A stretch of DNA of 13,635 nt from Synechococcales cyanobacterium 340R_concoct_173_sub (GCA_025354065.1 JANXNM010000382.1:1-13635); one strand, 5' to 3'; positions 6,575 through 13,635 are shown, numbered from the stretch's first letter. Program-made: numbers and translations. Notes: generated by a model not told the origin, from the letters alone.

Positions 6575-7855
6575 ATGGCTGGAATTCAGGTGAGTCGGGG
6601 TACGCGGGATATTTTGCCGACTGAGGTGAGCTACTGGCAGTTCATTGAGGCGACGGCGCGCGATATTTTGGGCCGTGCGGGGGTAAGTGAGATTCGGACT
6701 CCGATTTTTGAGCAGACGGAGTTGTTCTCACGCGGGATTGGTGAGGCAACAGATGTGGTCGGTAAGGAAATGTATTCTTTTAACGATCGCGGCGATCGGA
6801 GTTTGACGTTGCGACCCGAAGGTACGGCGGGCGTGGTCCGATCGTTTATTGAAAACAGTTTGTATGCTCAGGGCGATGTCCAGCGCTTGTGGTATGTCGG
6901 ACCGATGTTTCGTTATGAACGGCCTCAAGCGGGTCGTCAGCGCCAGTTTCATCAGTTAGGCCTAGAAGTGTTGGGGAGCGGTGATCCCAGGGCTGATGTG
7001 GAGGCAATCGCTATTGCGACGGATATTTTGAAGGCCATCGGACTCAAAGACTTAACGTTTGATCTCAACTCAATTGGCGATAAAGACGATCGGACCCAAT
7101 TCCGCGAGGCTTTGATTGCCTATCTAACGCCTTACAAGAAAGATCTAGATCCGGATTCCCAAGATAGATTGACCCGAAATCCGTTGCGCATTCTGGATTC
7201 TAAAAATAAAGATACGCAAAAAATTCTCCATGACGCTCCTAGTATTCTGGATCATTTGAGTGAGTCATCGAAGGCGAGATTCGATCGGGTGCAGCAGCTC
7301 CTGGCCGATTTGAGTATTCCTTGCCAAATTAATTCCAAACTAGTACGCGGCTTGGATTATTACAGCCATACCGTGTTTGAGATTCAGTCGGCAGATTTGG
7401 GGGCACAGGCGACGGTTTGTGCGGGCGGGCGCTATGACGGCTTAGTGACAGAGTTGGGCGGGCCAGAAACGGCGGCGATCGGTTGGGCGATGGGGCTTGA
7501 GCGTTTGGTGATTCTGTTGCAAAAACTTGGGAATTCGGCGACTGCTTCGAGGGTTGATTTTTATGTAGCATCTCGGGGCGCGGCGGCGGAAGGTCAAGCG
7601 TTGCGAATTGTGCAGCAGTTACGACAGGCGGGGTTTAAGGCGGAATTAGATCTTAGTGGAAGTGCCTTTGGGAAGCAATTTAAACGGGCCGATCGATCTG
7701 CGGCGGCGGCTTGTTTGATTTTGGGTGATTCTGAGGCGGAAAAAGGTACGGTGCAGCTTAAGTGGTTGGCATCAGGTGAACAGGTAGAGCTGGTTCAGGC
7801 GGAATTGGCGAGTGAGTTTCAGGGCTGGCGCGATCGGCTTGAGCTTGCTAACTAG
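6575..7855 (+). CDS. hisS: Histidyl-tRNA synthetase
   Basis: The cytoplasmic class II synthetase that charges tRNA-His with histidine, using ATP. From ATG 6575 the product is 426 residues, the usual length. The first residues, MAGIQVSRGTRDILP, match the family start, so an in-frame TTG 18 bp upstream is not used. Visible motifs are the LTLRPEGT segment (about 77-84), motif 2 with FRYERPQAGRQRQFHQ (about 112-127), the histidine-binding RGLDYYSHTVFE (about 258-269), GGRYDGL (284-290), and motif 3 GWAMGLERL (303-311). The anticodon-binding domain is residues about 325-420. All key residues are present. A GGGAG at 6559-6563 is a plausible ribosome binding site. It lies downstream of the pedR-like gene in the same direction and could be partly co-transcribed. 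It is convergent with a GNAT gene. Confidence 0.97.
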   Translation: MAGIQVSRGTRDILPTEVSYWQFIEATARDILGRAGVSEIRTPIFEQTELFSRGIGEATDVVGKEMYSFNDRGDRSLTLRPEGTAGVVRSFIENSLYAQGDVQRLWYVGPMFRYERPQAGRQRQFHQLGLEVLGSGDPRADVEAIAIATDILKAIGLKDLTFDLNSIGDKDDRTQFREALIAYLTPYKKDLDPDSQDRLTRNPLRILDSKNKDTQKILHDAPSILDHLSESSKARFDRVQQLLADLSIPCQINSKLVRGLDYYSHTVFEIQSADLGAQATVCAGGRYDGLVTELGGPETAAIGWAMGLERLVILLQKLGNSATASRVDFYVASRGAAAEGQALRIVQQLRQAGFKAELDLSGSAFGKQFKRADRSAAAACLILGDSEAEKGTVQLKWLASGEQVELVQAELASEFQGWRDRLELAN

Positions 7856-7866
7856 TGAATACAATC

Positions 7867-7911
7867 CCTTCGTTTTACTGGTATTAAAATCCCAGACGAG
7901 AATCACGAAGG
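7867..7911. terminator. Possible bidirectional terminator hairpin between hisS and the GNAT gene
   Basis: CCTTCGT (7867-7873) pairs with ACGAAGG (7905-7911), and inside it CTGG (7878-7881) pairs with CCAG (7892-7895). It sits between two convergent genes and overlaps the stop codon of the minus-strand gene. No long T-tract is present, so strength is uncertain. Confidence 0.35.
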
Positions 7912-8586
7912 CGCTTGCGATCGCGTCTGAACCATAGGCGTGAGTCCAAGCTTTTTATAATGCACGTTGGTGAGACTTAGCCGCCGCATTAATTCAGCAT
8001 CCAAAGGTTCGGTTGTGCAAGTGAACCCCAAGGCTTCGTAAAAGCCGATCGCATTCGGTAAACAGGCCAAATAAATCGGGTAACGCGCTTTTTCAATCAA
8101 TGTTTTAACGAGTGTCGTGCCAAGGCCGTTTCCTCGCCAGTGGGGCACCACAAACACATCGTAGAGTTCGCAAGTGCTGTTGCTCTCATAGAGCTTCGCG
8201 CAGGCAATTAGGCTACCGTTGCTCTCGATTACCCAGTAGTCCGACCAAGTGATTAAAGGGTTGAGCCAATTAATCAGCCACATCAATCCAAAAAAAATCC
8301 CCAAAGGCATCACCGCACCCAGCAACGCCAACGCCAACGCCTTCTGAGACAGCGCCACCACTAGCCATAATCCACTGATAAATCCGATCGCACCCCGTTT
8401 CCAATACCTGCCGTTGGGCCGTAATGTCCGTCCGAGCTGTTGAACTAGCGACGCGATCGCCCGATCGTCACACTCTTGTGCGTTTCGTAGACAAATGCCC
8501 TGCTGTAATTCCTTCACGAGCTTAGTCTCAAGCTTCCTTAATATCATGAACATTTTTGAAGCGATCGGTTGCTTTTGGAAAACCAT
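7903..8586 (-). CDS. GNAT N-acetyltransferase with a hydrophobic insertion
   Basis: A 227-residue protein. The acetyl-CoA-binding motif A is clear: VFVVPHWRGNGLGTTLVKTLIEKA (about 144-167, with RGNGLG at 151-156). It is followed by motif B-like NAIGFYEALGF (178-188), typical of GNAT acyltransferases. Unusually, about residues 66-106, between the first strand/helix and the core, form one or two membrane-spanning segments (GFISGLWLVVALS and the hydrophobic run from 83 to 106). The enzyme is therefore probably tethered to a membrane with the catalytic part in the cytoplasm. The substrate is unknown. ATG 8586 is the longest start. ATGs at codons 12 and 14 are possible and would widen the 62-bp gap shared with the divergent psaL. 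Convergent with hisS. No clear Shine-Dalgarno. Confidence 0.85.
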   Translation of the reverse strand: MVFQKQPIASKMFMILRKLETKLVKELQQGICLRNAQECDDRAIASLVQQLGRTLRPNGRYWKRGAIGFISGLWLVVALSQKALALALLGAVMPLGIFFGLMWLINWLNPLITWSDYWVIESNGSLIACAKLYESNSTCELYDVFVVPHWRGNGLGTTLVKTLIEKARYPIYLACLPNAIGFYEALGFTCTTEPLDAELMRRLSLTNVHYKKLGLTPMVQTRSQAPS

Positions 8587-8648
8587 TCGATCGCTCAGCT
8601 TATTATTGAAGACGATTTCTCTTCAGAATCTGTTAGGAATTATTGCGT

Positions 8649-9113
8649 ATGTCATTAGTTACTGCTTACAACAACGACCCATTTGTCGGCCATCTTTCTA
8701 CCCCCGTTAGCGATTCGGCGTTTACCCGTGCGCTGATTGGAAACCTCCCGGCTTACCGTAAAGGATTGTCTCCTTTGCTGCGTGGCTTGGAAGTGGGTAT
8801 GGCCCATGGATATTTCCTGCTTGGTCCTTGGACGGTGTTAGGACCTTTGCGCAACACTACTATGGCCGCTATGGCTGGGTTAGTGAGCACGATTGCTCTA
8901 ATTATGATCGCCACCATATGTCTCTCGGCTTATGGCATGGTGACCTTCCACAATGACGAATCGGGCAAAAGCAATGAGCTTAAAAGCGCTCAGGGCTGGA
9001 GCAAGTTCTCCGGTGGTTTCTTTATTGGAGCAACGGGTGGCGCATTTTTTGCCTACTTGATCTTGACCAATCTACCGATTATTCACGGCATGATGCAAGG
9101 CGGTTTGAGCTAA
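8649..9113 (+). CDS. psaL: Photosystem I reaction centre subunit XI (PsaL)
   Basis: A 154-residue integral thylakoid membrane protein of photosystem I. PsaL lies at the centre of the PSI trimer (or tetramer) and is needed to form it. Family signatures are visible: a GHLSTPVSDS block near residues 16-25, NLPAYRKGLSPLLRGLEVGMAHGYFLLGP (about 34-62), a transmembrane helix at about 74-97, and a C-terminal GWSKFSGGFFIGATGGAFFAYLIL segment with the last helix. ATG 8649 is preferred over an in-frame TTG two codons upstream; AGGA at 8635-8638 is a weak ribosome binding site. No psaI is found beside it, although the two are paired in some cyanobacteria. The promoter must lie in the 62-bp gap to the divergent GNAT gene or inside the 5' end of that gene. 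A strong terminator follows. Confidence 0.96.
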   Translation: MSLVTAYNNDPFVGHLSTPVSDSAFTRALIGNLPAYRKGLSPLLRGLEVGMAHGYFLLGPWTVLGPLRNTTMAAMAGLVSTIALIMIATICLSAYGMVTFHNDESGKSNELKSAQGWSKFSGGFFIGATGGAFFAYLILTNLPIIHGMMQGGLS

Positions 9114-9149
9114 GTCGTCTCTAGCTTAAAACTGTGTTTGTTTTATTCT

Positions 9150-9193
9150 AAAAACCGATTGCGTCATGATGCGATCGGTTTTTAGTTTTTTAT
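9150..9193 (+). terminator. Intrinsic terminator of psaL
   Basis: AAAAACCGATTGC (9150-9162) pairs with GCGATCGGTTTTT (9171-9183) with one mismatch around an 8-nt loop, and a further T-rich run follows (9186-9191). It lies 36 bp past the psaL stop. The symmetric A/T ends would also allow function on the minus strand. Confidence 0.85.
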
Positions 9194-9225
9194 TCTCAGG
9201 ATTCGTCCTCGTCTTCTTGTGCTGA

Positions 9226-9236
9226 GTTAGACTAAC
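9226..9236. promoter_or_regulatory. 11-bp palindrome upstream of the 745-residue protein gene
   Basis: GTTAG-A-CTAAC is a perfect palindrome 26 bp before the ATG at 9263. It could be an operator or a small leader hairpin. It is short and unproven. Confidence 0.25.
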
Positions 9237-9262
9237 GAAATTCTTATGACTGAAGATTCATC

Positions 9263-11500
9263 ATGGCTGGACAAAACAACTGGGAATTTCTATTGCAACA
9301 GGAAGGCGATCGTTCCTGGTTGCCGTTGGAATCGCCGGATGTCGAAATTTTGGAAGGACGTTACCGGGTCATGGCGAGAACTGTCGTGCCTGATACGTTG
9401 ATGGACATTCGGATTATCCATGAGTCTACGGACGAGTTGCCAATTAAACGACGGACTCAAGTGCGATCGGGGAAAACTAATGCAACGGGGTTGTTGCTAG
9501 TGATTCCCTTTACCCAAATGCAGCCGGGAGTCTGGGAACTGGCGATCGGAGTGCCCAATGATGCAATCCGTAATGTGCAAGAGTATTCAGTCCAGTTGCA
9601 CGTATTACCCAAGGAATCTGACGTAGCGGGCGAATGGGAACCCGACTGGTCTCAGCCCGAAGAGCCGCAATTACAGTCCGAACCAGCCTCAAACGTTGCG
9701 GCGATCAGTCTTCTGATCCTGCATGACGAATCAGAGCAAACCTTAACGACAGCCGAAGACGATCTTTTTGCGAGTTTGGATGACTTGATACCGGAATTGC
9801 CGCCTGTGTCGCCGGAATCTATACAAGTCCTAGAACCGATGGCGACTCCAATTGCCTCGACTGCCACAGAACCGATCGCCCAAGATCACCCAATAGATTG
9901 CCAAACTATTACCCTTTCTCTTCAGCCGAATAGCTACGAAATTCAGGCCCAACAGACGATCGTTGTTGAAGGCATCGTTCAAGCCAATTGTTCTGGATCA
10001 TTACCCGAATGTACCTTTGTGGTGCGAGTGCAAGATCCGCAGCAGGGAGACTTGGTGATGGAACGATCGATCCCATTTACCCTAATTACTTTGCCCTTTG
10101 ACATGCAACTCGCTTTGCTGCTTCCGGCTGCATTACCTGTTTCCTCGATGCTGATGGGCGAAGTATGTTTAATGGACGATCGCACAGGCGATACGTTAGC
10201 AATCGATCGGTTTACCTTGTTTGCGCCATTGAGTGATCTCTTGGCGACAATACAAGACCTCATATCCCAAACCCGATCGCCCGTTGTAGACGAATTGCCC
10301 CATCCGCCCGCTGAAGCCTCCGGCCCTGAATTTGACGATCAGTTTCTGGGTCTGGTCAATCAACCCGCTGCTACTACCTCGTTTCAAGTTCAGCAGAAAT
10401 CTCAGCTTCCTCCGAAACTTTACCAACCCGACCCAAATCGTGACGATCGGCCTTCCCTCTCGTTGCCCACATTCCTGACAGATCCCCCACCTGAGGCTGA
10501 TGTAGAGAACTTGTTTGATGATTTTGCGGTCGATGACCTGATGGCCGATGAATTGTCGGATGAATTGTCCTTTGATGATCTCGCCCAGCCGGACAATGCA
10601 CTTCTTACAAAGGTCCTAGCTGTTCCGTCAGAAGAAGATCTGTTGTCTGAAGTTTCAGCGTTGGCATTGTCCGAAACCGTAAATCAAAATGATCTGAATC
10701 AAACTGATGGGTTCGATCGTTTTGACGACGGGCTAGAGGCAGCATTCTTGGATAATAATTTAGGTGACAATCTTGATTTAAGCCAGTCAGAATTTGCTTT
10801 TAACACCAGTGCGCCGTTAGACTTAGATGATCCAGACGATCTGCGCACTATTGACATTAGTGTCCAACAAATTGCCGATCGATCGCCTGAAAATGAGCGT
10901 TTTGAATCGTTGAATTTGAGCGATCGGTTCATGGACCGCATGAGTGCCTTCGCTGAAAAGACCCAAACTGAGGCCATCAACGCCATTCCCCCGACCCCTC
11001 AAGCCTCCATCAACCCCTTTGCCTCCACCAGAGCCTCGTCTTCTGAGTCCGTGGTGATTATGGATGATGTGTTCAACCTTACTCCGACGGCGTTGGATAC
11101 AGGCGACAATCCGCTTTTGATTGGGGCAGATGAATTGGTGCCTACGCCAAGTTTAGAAATTGAGGCGGTGGATGAAGTGGTGGCGGGGCAGTTGCTGAAG
11201 GTGAAGGTGAAGCTGCCGATGATTCAGCCGAAGCTCTATGTAAAACTTTGGATCAACGATCGGCAAACCCGCACCTTGCTAGATGGTCCGCGCTATTTAG
11301 TGGATTTTGTGCCCGATGCGCAGTATCGCTTGATGGAAGCGACCACTACATTCACCGTACCTTTGGGAAGTTTGGAGATTCAGATTGAGGCGATCGCCAT
11401 TGAGACCTCGACAAAGCGAGAAGGCTATAAGGTCTCATCTGCGTTGGCGGTGATGCCCCCAAATCTACCGGGGCTTAAAATAGATGATTTTATTTTTTAG
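9263..11500 (+). CDS. Cyanobacterial protein of unknown function with acidic linkers
   Basis: I do not recognise a named family, but the N-terminus (MAGQNNWEFLLQQEGDRSWLP) recalls conserved hypothetical proteins of cyanobacteria. The 745 residues divide into a beta-rich N-terminal domain (about 5-116, with WELAIGVP), a Pro/Glu-rich linker (117-210), a second beta-rich region (about 213-322) that may be immunoglobulin-like, a long acidic, likely disordered linker (about 340-625; runs such as FDDFAVDDLMADELSDELSFDD), and a C-terminal beta-rich domain (about 626-745, with LYVKLWINDRQTRTLLDGPRYLVDFVP). No signal peptide, transmembrane helix or catalytic motif is visible, so it is probably a cytoplasmic scaffold or adaptor (inference). 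ATG 9263 has only a weak GAAGA upstream. It follows the psaL terminator and so has its own promoter. The Rpn-like gene lies 75 bp downstream in the same direction. Confidence 0.8.
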   Translation: MAGQNNWEFLLQQEGDRSWLPLESPDVEILEGRYRVMARTVVPDTLMDIRIIHESTDELPIKRRTQVRSGKTNATGLLLVIPFTQMQPGVWELAIGVPNDAIRNVQEYSVQLHVLPKESDVAGEWEPDWSQPEEPQLQSEPASNVAAISLLILHDESEQTLTTAEDDLFASLDDLIPELPPVSPESIQVLEPMATPIASTATEPIAQDHPIDCQTITLSLQPNSYEIQAQQTIVVEGIVQANCSGSLPECTFVVRVQDPQQGDLVMERSIPFTLITLPFDMQLALLLPAALPVSSMLMGEVCLMDDRTGDTLAIDRFTLFAPLSDLLATIQDLISQTRSPVVDELPHPPAEASGPEFDDQFLGLVNQPAATTSFQVQQKSQLPPKLYQPDPNRDDRPSLSLPTFLTDPPPEADVENLFDDFAVDDLMADELSDELSFDDLAQPDNALLTKVLAVPSEEDLLSEVSALALSETVNQNDLNQTDGFDRFDDGLEAAFLDNNLGDNLDLSQSEFAFNTSAPLDLDDPDDLRTIDISVQQIADRSPENERFESLNLSDRFMDRMSAFAEKTQTEAINAIPPTPQASINPFASTRASSSESVVIMDDVFNLTPTALDTGDNPLLIGADELVPTPSLEIEAVDEVVAGQLLKVKVKLPMIQPKLYVKLWINDRQTRTLLDGPRYLVDFVPDAQYRLMEATTTFTVPLGSLEIQIEAIAIETSTKREGYKVSSALAVMPPNLPGLKIDDFIF

Positions 11501-11531
11501 ATTTTGGCGTTTATTTTTTGACGTTTAGATG

Positions 11532-11547
11532 TTCCACGGGTGTGGAA
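11532..11547 (+). other. Small perfect hairpin in the leader of the Rpn-like gene
   Basis: TTCCAC-GGGT-GTGGAA is a 6-bp stem with a 4-nt loop, 28 bp before the next ATG and 31 bp after the previous stop. No T-tract follows, so it is not a clear terminator. It might be a leader structure or a weak read-through attenuator. Confidence 0.3.
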
Positions 11548-11575
11548 GTCGGACGCGTAAATTTCGGGTGTTGTC

Positions 11576-12364
11576 ATGTCCTTCGATAATCTCTGTAAGC
11601 TGCTTGCTGAAAAACACCCAAAAGCCTTTGCTAATTGGCTTTTGGGTCATATTCCTGATGAAATCACCATTCTTAAAACCGAACTGAGTATTGAACCGAT
11701 TCGAGCCGATTCTGTTAGTTTTTTCAAAACAGAAGGCCATATTCTTCATATCGAATTCCAAACTCAATGGCCAATTATTCCACCGATGCCGTTTCGAATG
11801 TTGGATTACTGGGTTCGTCTCTATCGTTCGTATGGTATCCCGATTATCCAAATTGTTGTCGTTTTATTACCTCCATCTGCCGAACCTATCATTGAAAATA
11901 GGTTCCAAGTTGGATCCACCTATCATGAATTTACTGTGGTGAAAATGTGGGAACAGGATACCGAGTTATTTTTGAATGATCCAGTCTTGTTACCGTTCGC
12001 CGCTTTAACTCAAGTCGAAAAATCTGACGCATTGTTGCAACAAATATCAGAACGGATCGATCGAATTGAATCGGTTAAAGAAAAACGTCAAGTCTTGTCC
12101 TACGTGCAGCTCATGGCGGGTTTGAAGTACGATAAGACCATCCTTAAACGTATTTTCCGAGAGGACATCATGCGAGAATCCGTAATCTATCAAGAAATTT
12201 TTCAAGAAGGTGAAGCTAAAGGTGAAGCTAAAGGTCGCCAAGCATTACGGAAAGAAATGGTTTTAGGTCTGCTTAATGAAGGGATTAATCTGGATACGAT
12301 CGCTCGCCTTACAGAACTTTCCCTAGACCAAATTCTCCAAATTCAATCTGGTCAAAATCAATAA
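11576..12364 (+). CDS. Rpn-family PD-(D/E)XK nuclease-like protein
   Basis: A 262-residue protein of the Rpn (recombination-promoting nuclease, putative transposase) family, related to the PD-(D/E)XK fold. The N-terminal half has the expected PIRADSVSFF (D45) and HILHIEFQTQ (E60, Q62) active-site blocks, then RMLDYWVRLYRSYGIPI and FTVVKMWEQD. A helical C-terminal region follows, with IMRESVIYQEIFQEGEAKGEAKG (about 198-220). The two GEAK copies are encoded by an exact 12-bp tandem repeat (12209-12232), a variable feature common in this family. The product has full family length and looks intact. Proteins of this family are found in many copies in cyanobacterial genomes. Members tested in E. 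coli are DNA nucleases that raise recombination. The native role is unclear. ATG 11576 has no strong Shine-Dalgarno. Confidence 0.88.
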   Translation: MSFDNLCKLLAEKHPKAFANWLLGHIPDEITILKTELSIEPIRADSVSFFKTEGHILHIEFQTQWPIIPPMPFRMLDYWVRLYRSYGIPIIQIVVVLLPPSAEPIIENRFQVGSTYHEFTVVKMWEQDTELFLNDPVLLPFAALTQVEKSDALLQQISERIDRIESVKEKRQVLSYVQLMAGLKYDKTILKRIFREDIMRESVIYQEIFQEGEAKGEAKGRQALRKEMVLGLLNEGINLDTIARLTELSLDQILQIQSGQNQ

Positions 12365-12400
12365 TTAGAGTTAAAACAAATCGCTAATGTTCGCCTAGTT

Positions 12401-12501
12401 TCGGTTGAGGCTGATATATTAATTGTCTTCCGCCTGTGAATCTGATTTCGAGTGTGACTACCAAATAACGGACCGATCGAGCTTATAAAAGCCTCAACCG
12501 A
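12401..12501. repeat. 101-bp element bounded by terminal inverted repeats
   Basis: TCGGTTGAGGCT (12401-12412) and AGCCTCAACCGA (12490-12501) are perfect inverted repeats of 12 bp. Beyond two mismatches, four more bases match (TATA at 12415-12418 against 12484-12487), giving 16 of 18. The interior is AT-rich and has no ORF. It could be the closing helix of a small structured RNA or a MITE-like relic. No target-site duplication is obvious at its ends. Confidence 0.5.
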
Positions 12502-12592
12502 TTAGTCCGCACTGAGTCTTTAAATATAGTGATTTTAAGATAAGTGTGAAATGGAAACGATCGCAATTCAGGGACGCTAAAAGCATAAGATC

Positions 12593-12684
12593 TAGAAAGG
12601 AGGTCATTAATCGTGGGCAGTTAGCCGAATGACTAAGTGATGCAGGGGTGACGAGTCTATCCGCCTGTTACGAGATCCTTTCTA
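12593..12684 (+). promoter_or_regulatory. Strong Shine-Dalgarno without a gene, in a foldable leader
   Basis: AAAGGAGGT at 12596-12604 could pair over nine bases with the 3' end of 16S rRNA. The best-spaced start, GTG 12613, reaches TAG after three codons. Two more three-codon frames follow (ATG 12629 and ATG 12640), each ended by TGA. The left flank TAGAAAGGA (12593-12601) is exactly complementary to TCCTTTCTA (12676-12684), which could mask the site. Confidence 0.4.
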
Positions 12685-12707
12685 TTCAACACAATCATCC
12701 TTTGGCT

Positions 12708-13355
12708 ATGACAAATCCGAATTCTAGTATTTTTCATGATGTCAGCCGATTTGTGGAGCAAGCGTCCCAGATAATCGGAGATGGGTTGCACGAATTTGTG
12801 GAACAGGGAACGAAGACGATCGGACAGGTGGTAGAACCTGTGGCAACCCATCCGATAACGCAATTTGTGACGAAGGTGCCGGGAGGCAGTTGGTTGATGG
12901 CGGCGTTAGGACAGGTGAATGTGGAGGTGGTGCAGCGGGAGATTACGGAATTACGACGGACTTATCCACAGGATACGGATGGTTCGTTGGCGCAACGGGT
13001 GGTGATGGATACGGTGTGGAAGGCTGCGGGAATTGGTCTGGCGACGAATTTTGTGCCACCTTTGGCCTTGATGTTGCTGGCCGTCGATTTAGGGGCGATC
13101 GCGGCGTTACAAGCAGAAATGATTTATCGAATTGCGGCGATCTATGGGTTTGCGCCGACTGATCCGACTCGGCGGGGTGAGGTTTTGGCTATTTGGGGAT
13201 TAGCAACGGGGAGCAGCGGTGTACTGAAGGCGGGAATGAGTGTGGTGGAGGTGATTCCAGTTTTGGGTGCGGCAGTGGGCAGTGCGGGGAATGCGGCGCT
13301 ATTATTTGGACTGGGGCAGCTCGCTTGTCAGTTTTATGAGCGTAAGCAGAAATAG
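12708..13355 (+). CDS. EcsC-like alpha-helical hydrophobic protein
   Basis: From ATG 12708 the product has 215 residues. The N-terminal third (about 1-60) has amphipathic heptad-like repeats (FVEQASQIIGDGLHEFVEQ, then TKTIGQVVEPV) suggestive of a helical hairpin. The middle has REITELRRTYPQDTDGSLAQRVV. The C-terminal half is hydrophobic, with three candidate membrane or buried helices around 105-135, 155-175 and 178-200. The block LQAEMIYRIAAIYGFAPTDPTRRGEVLAIWGL resembles the EcsC family, whose cyanobacterial members have no known function. The frame could start at GTG 12648, but that codon has no usable Shine-Dalgarno spacing, and the residues MTNPNSSIF look like a natural N-terminus. It is convergent with the gene at the window edge, only 19 bp away. 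The family name is tentative. Confidence 0.75.
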   Translation: MTNPNSSIFHDVSRFVEQASQIIGDGLHEFVEQGTKTIGQVVEPVATHPITQFVTKVPGGSWLMAALGQVNVEVVQREITELRRTYPQDTDGSLAQRVVMDTVWKAAGIGLATNFVPPLALMLLAVDLGAIAALQAEMIYRIAAIYGFAPTDPTRRGEVLAIWGLATGSSGVLKAGMSVVEVIPVLGAAVGSAGNAALLFGLGQLACQFYERKQK

Positions 13356-13374
13356 GATTATTCTGATACAACGT

Positions 13375-13635
13375 TTACATAAACTGCCGCCACCGCAAAA
13401 TCTCGACGGTGTTATTAAACCACGGATTAGTAGTGGGCACTGACTCAATCACTACTTTGCGTAAATTCGGGTCCGCTTCAATCCATTGTTTGTTGCCTAA
13501 GTAGGCCAGAATATGTTCTCCGTCACGAATCGCCGCTAAATCTCCTAGTTTAACGTGAGTTCGGGTTAAGGAAAGAAGAAAAAAGGGGGCAAAACAGATA
13601 ATCTGGAGGTACCAACCAACCAAAATCTGGATTGC
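13375..13635 (-). CDS. 3' part of a gene running off the window, possibly NlpC/P60-like
   Basis: The frame is open to the window edge on the minus strand, so the N-terminus and true start lie outside. The TTG at 13621-13623 is not needed as a start. The visible 86 residues begin with a hydrophobic stretch (LVGWYLQIICFAPFFLLSLT) and continue with LGDLAAIRDGEHILAYLG, then QWIEADP and NPWFNNTVEILRW. The pattern of GDL, a His on a strand followed by YLG, then WIEADP resembles the second half of NlpC/P60-type papain-like hydrolases, where that His is catalytic. The Cys-containing half would be upstream, outside the window. The assignment is tentative. It is convergent with the EcsC-like gene. Confidence 0.5.
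   Translation of the reverse strand, partial: AIQILVGWYLQIICFAPFFLLSLTRTHVKLGDLAAIRDGEHILAYLGNKQWIEADPNLRKVVIESVPTTNPWFNNTVEILRWRQFM

Larger units (their letters stand above)
12365..12707. other. 343-bp gene-free stretch with two structured segments
   Basis: No ORF with coding character is seen here on either strand. It contains the 101-bp inverted-repeat element (12401-12501) and, further right, a very strong Shine-Dalgarno-like sequence (12596-12604) inside a region that can fold (12593-12684). It may hold a small RNA gene and the promoter of the EcsC-like gene. Confidence 0.5.

Noticed and set aside
8643..8648. In-frame TTG as the start of psaL
   Set aside because: ATG 8649 gives the usual length, and the two extra codons have no support.
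9652..11000. Several minus-strand ORFs of 70-95 codons
   Set aside because: They are antisense shadows of the long acidic protein, lack start signals and have no recognisable domains.
12648..12707. GTG start for the EcsC-like gene
   Set aside because: AGGG directly abuts the GTG, which is too close for ribosome binding, and the extra 20 residues look unlike a conserved N-terminus.
129..13102. Frequent GCGATCGC and CGATCG words as regulatory sites
   Set aside because: These are HIP1 palindromes, which are spread genome-wide in many cyanobacteria and lie here mostly inside genes.

Overview
The window is chromosomal DNA from a cyanobacterium. The direct evidence is a photosystem I gene (psaL), a small LuxR-type regulator very close to PedR, several protein families known mainly from cyanobacteria, and a high density of CGATCG. 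The HIP1 octamer GCGATCGC occurs at 129, 2391, 3039, 7917, 8453, 11390 and 13095. The genus cannot be fixed by eye. No IS element, tRNA, rRNA or CRISPR array was seen.

Left part (about 106-6035, all minus strand, read right to left). Four co-directional genes form what looks like a phospho-signalling and protease locus. They are: a large membrane-anchored PP2C phosphatase with an N-terminal zinc ribbon, a degenerate kinase-like region and an SH3-like tail; a CHAT (caspase-like) protease with a C-terminal FHA domain; a small protein with a Met-rich repeat and a C-terminal zinc ribbon; and a compact protein that resembles a cut-down DUF2126 domain and starts at a TTG behind a strong Shine-Dalgarno. 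A 16-bp phased repeat separates the phosphatase from the protease. Inference: the PP2C protein sets a phosphorylation state that the FHA domain of the CHAT protein senses. The other two genes are candidate partners or substrates. This is the most likely place for an undescribed system.

Middle part (6036-9113). Divergent from the phosphatase is a pedR-like redox/light regulator, followed by hisS (histidyl-tRNA synthetase) with a 13-codon ORF immediately upstream. A GNAT acetyltransferase carrying a hydrophobic insertion lies convergent to hisS and divergent from psaL. psaL ends at a clear intrinsic terminator.

Right part (9263-13635). A 745-residue protein of unknown function has three beta-rich regions joined by long acidic linkers. 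It is followed by an Rpn-type PD-(D/E)XK nuclease-like protein and then a 343-bp gene-free stretch. That stretch holds a 101-bp element with near-perfect 18-bp terminal inverted repeats, and a very strong Shine-Dalgarno with no proper gene behind it. The window ends with an EcsC-like helical hydrophobic protein and the 3' part of a convergent gene that runs off the edge and may be NlpC/P60-like.
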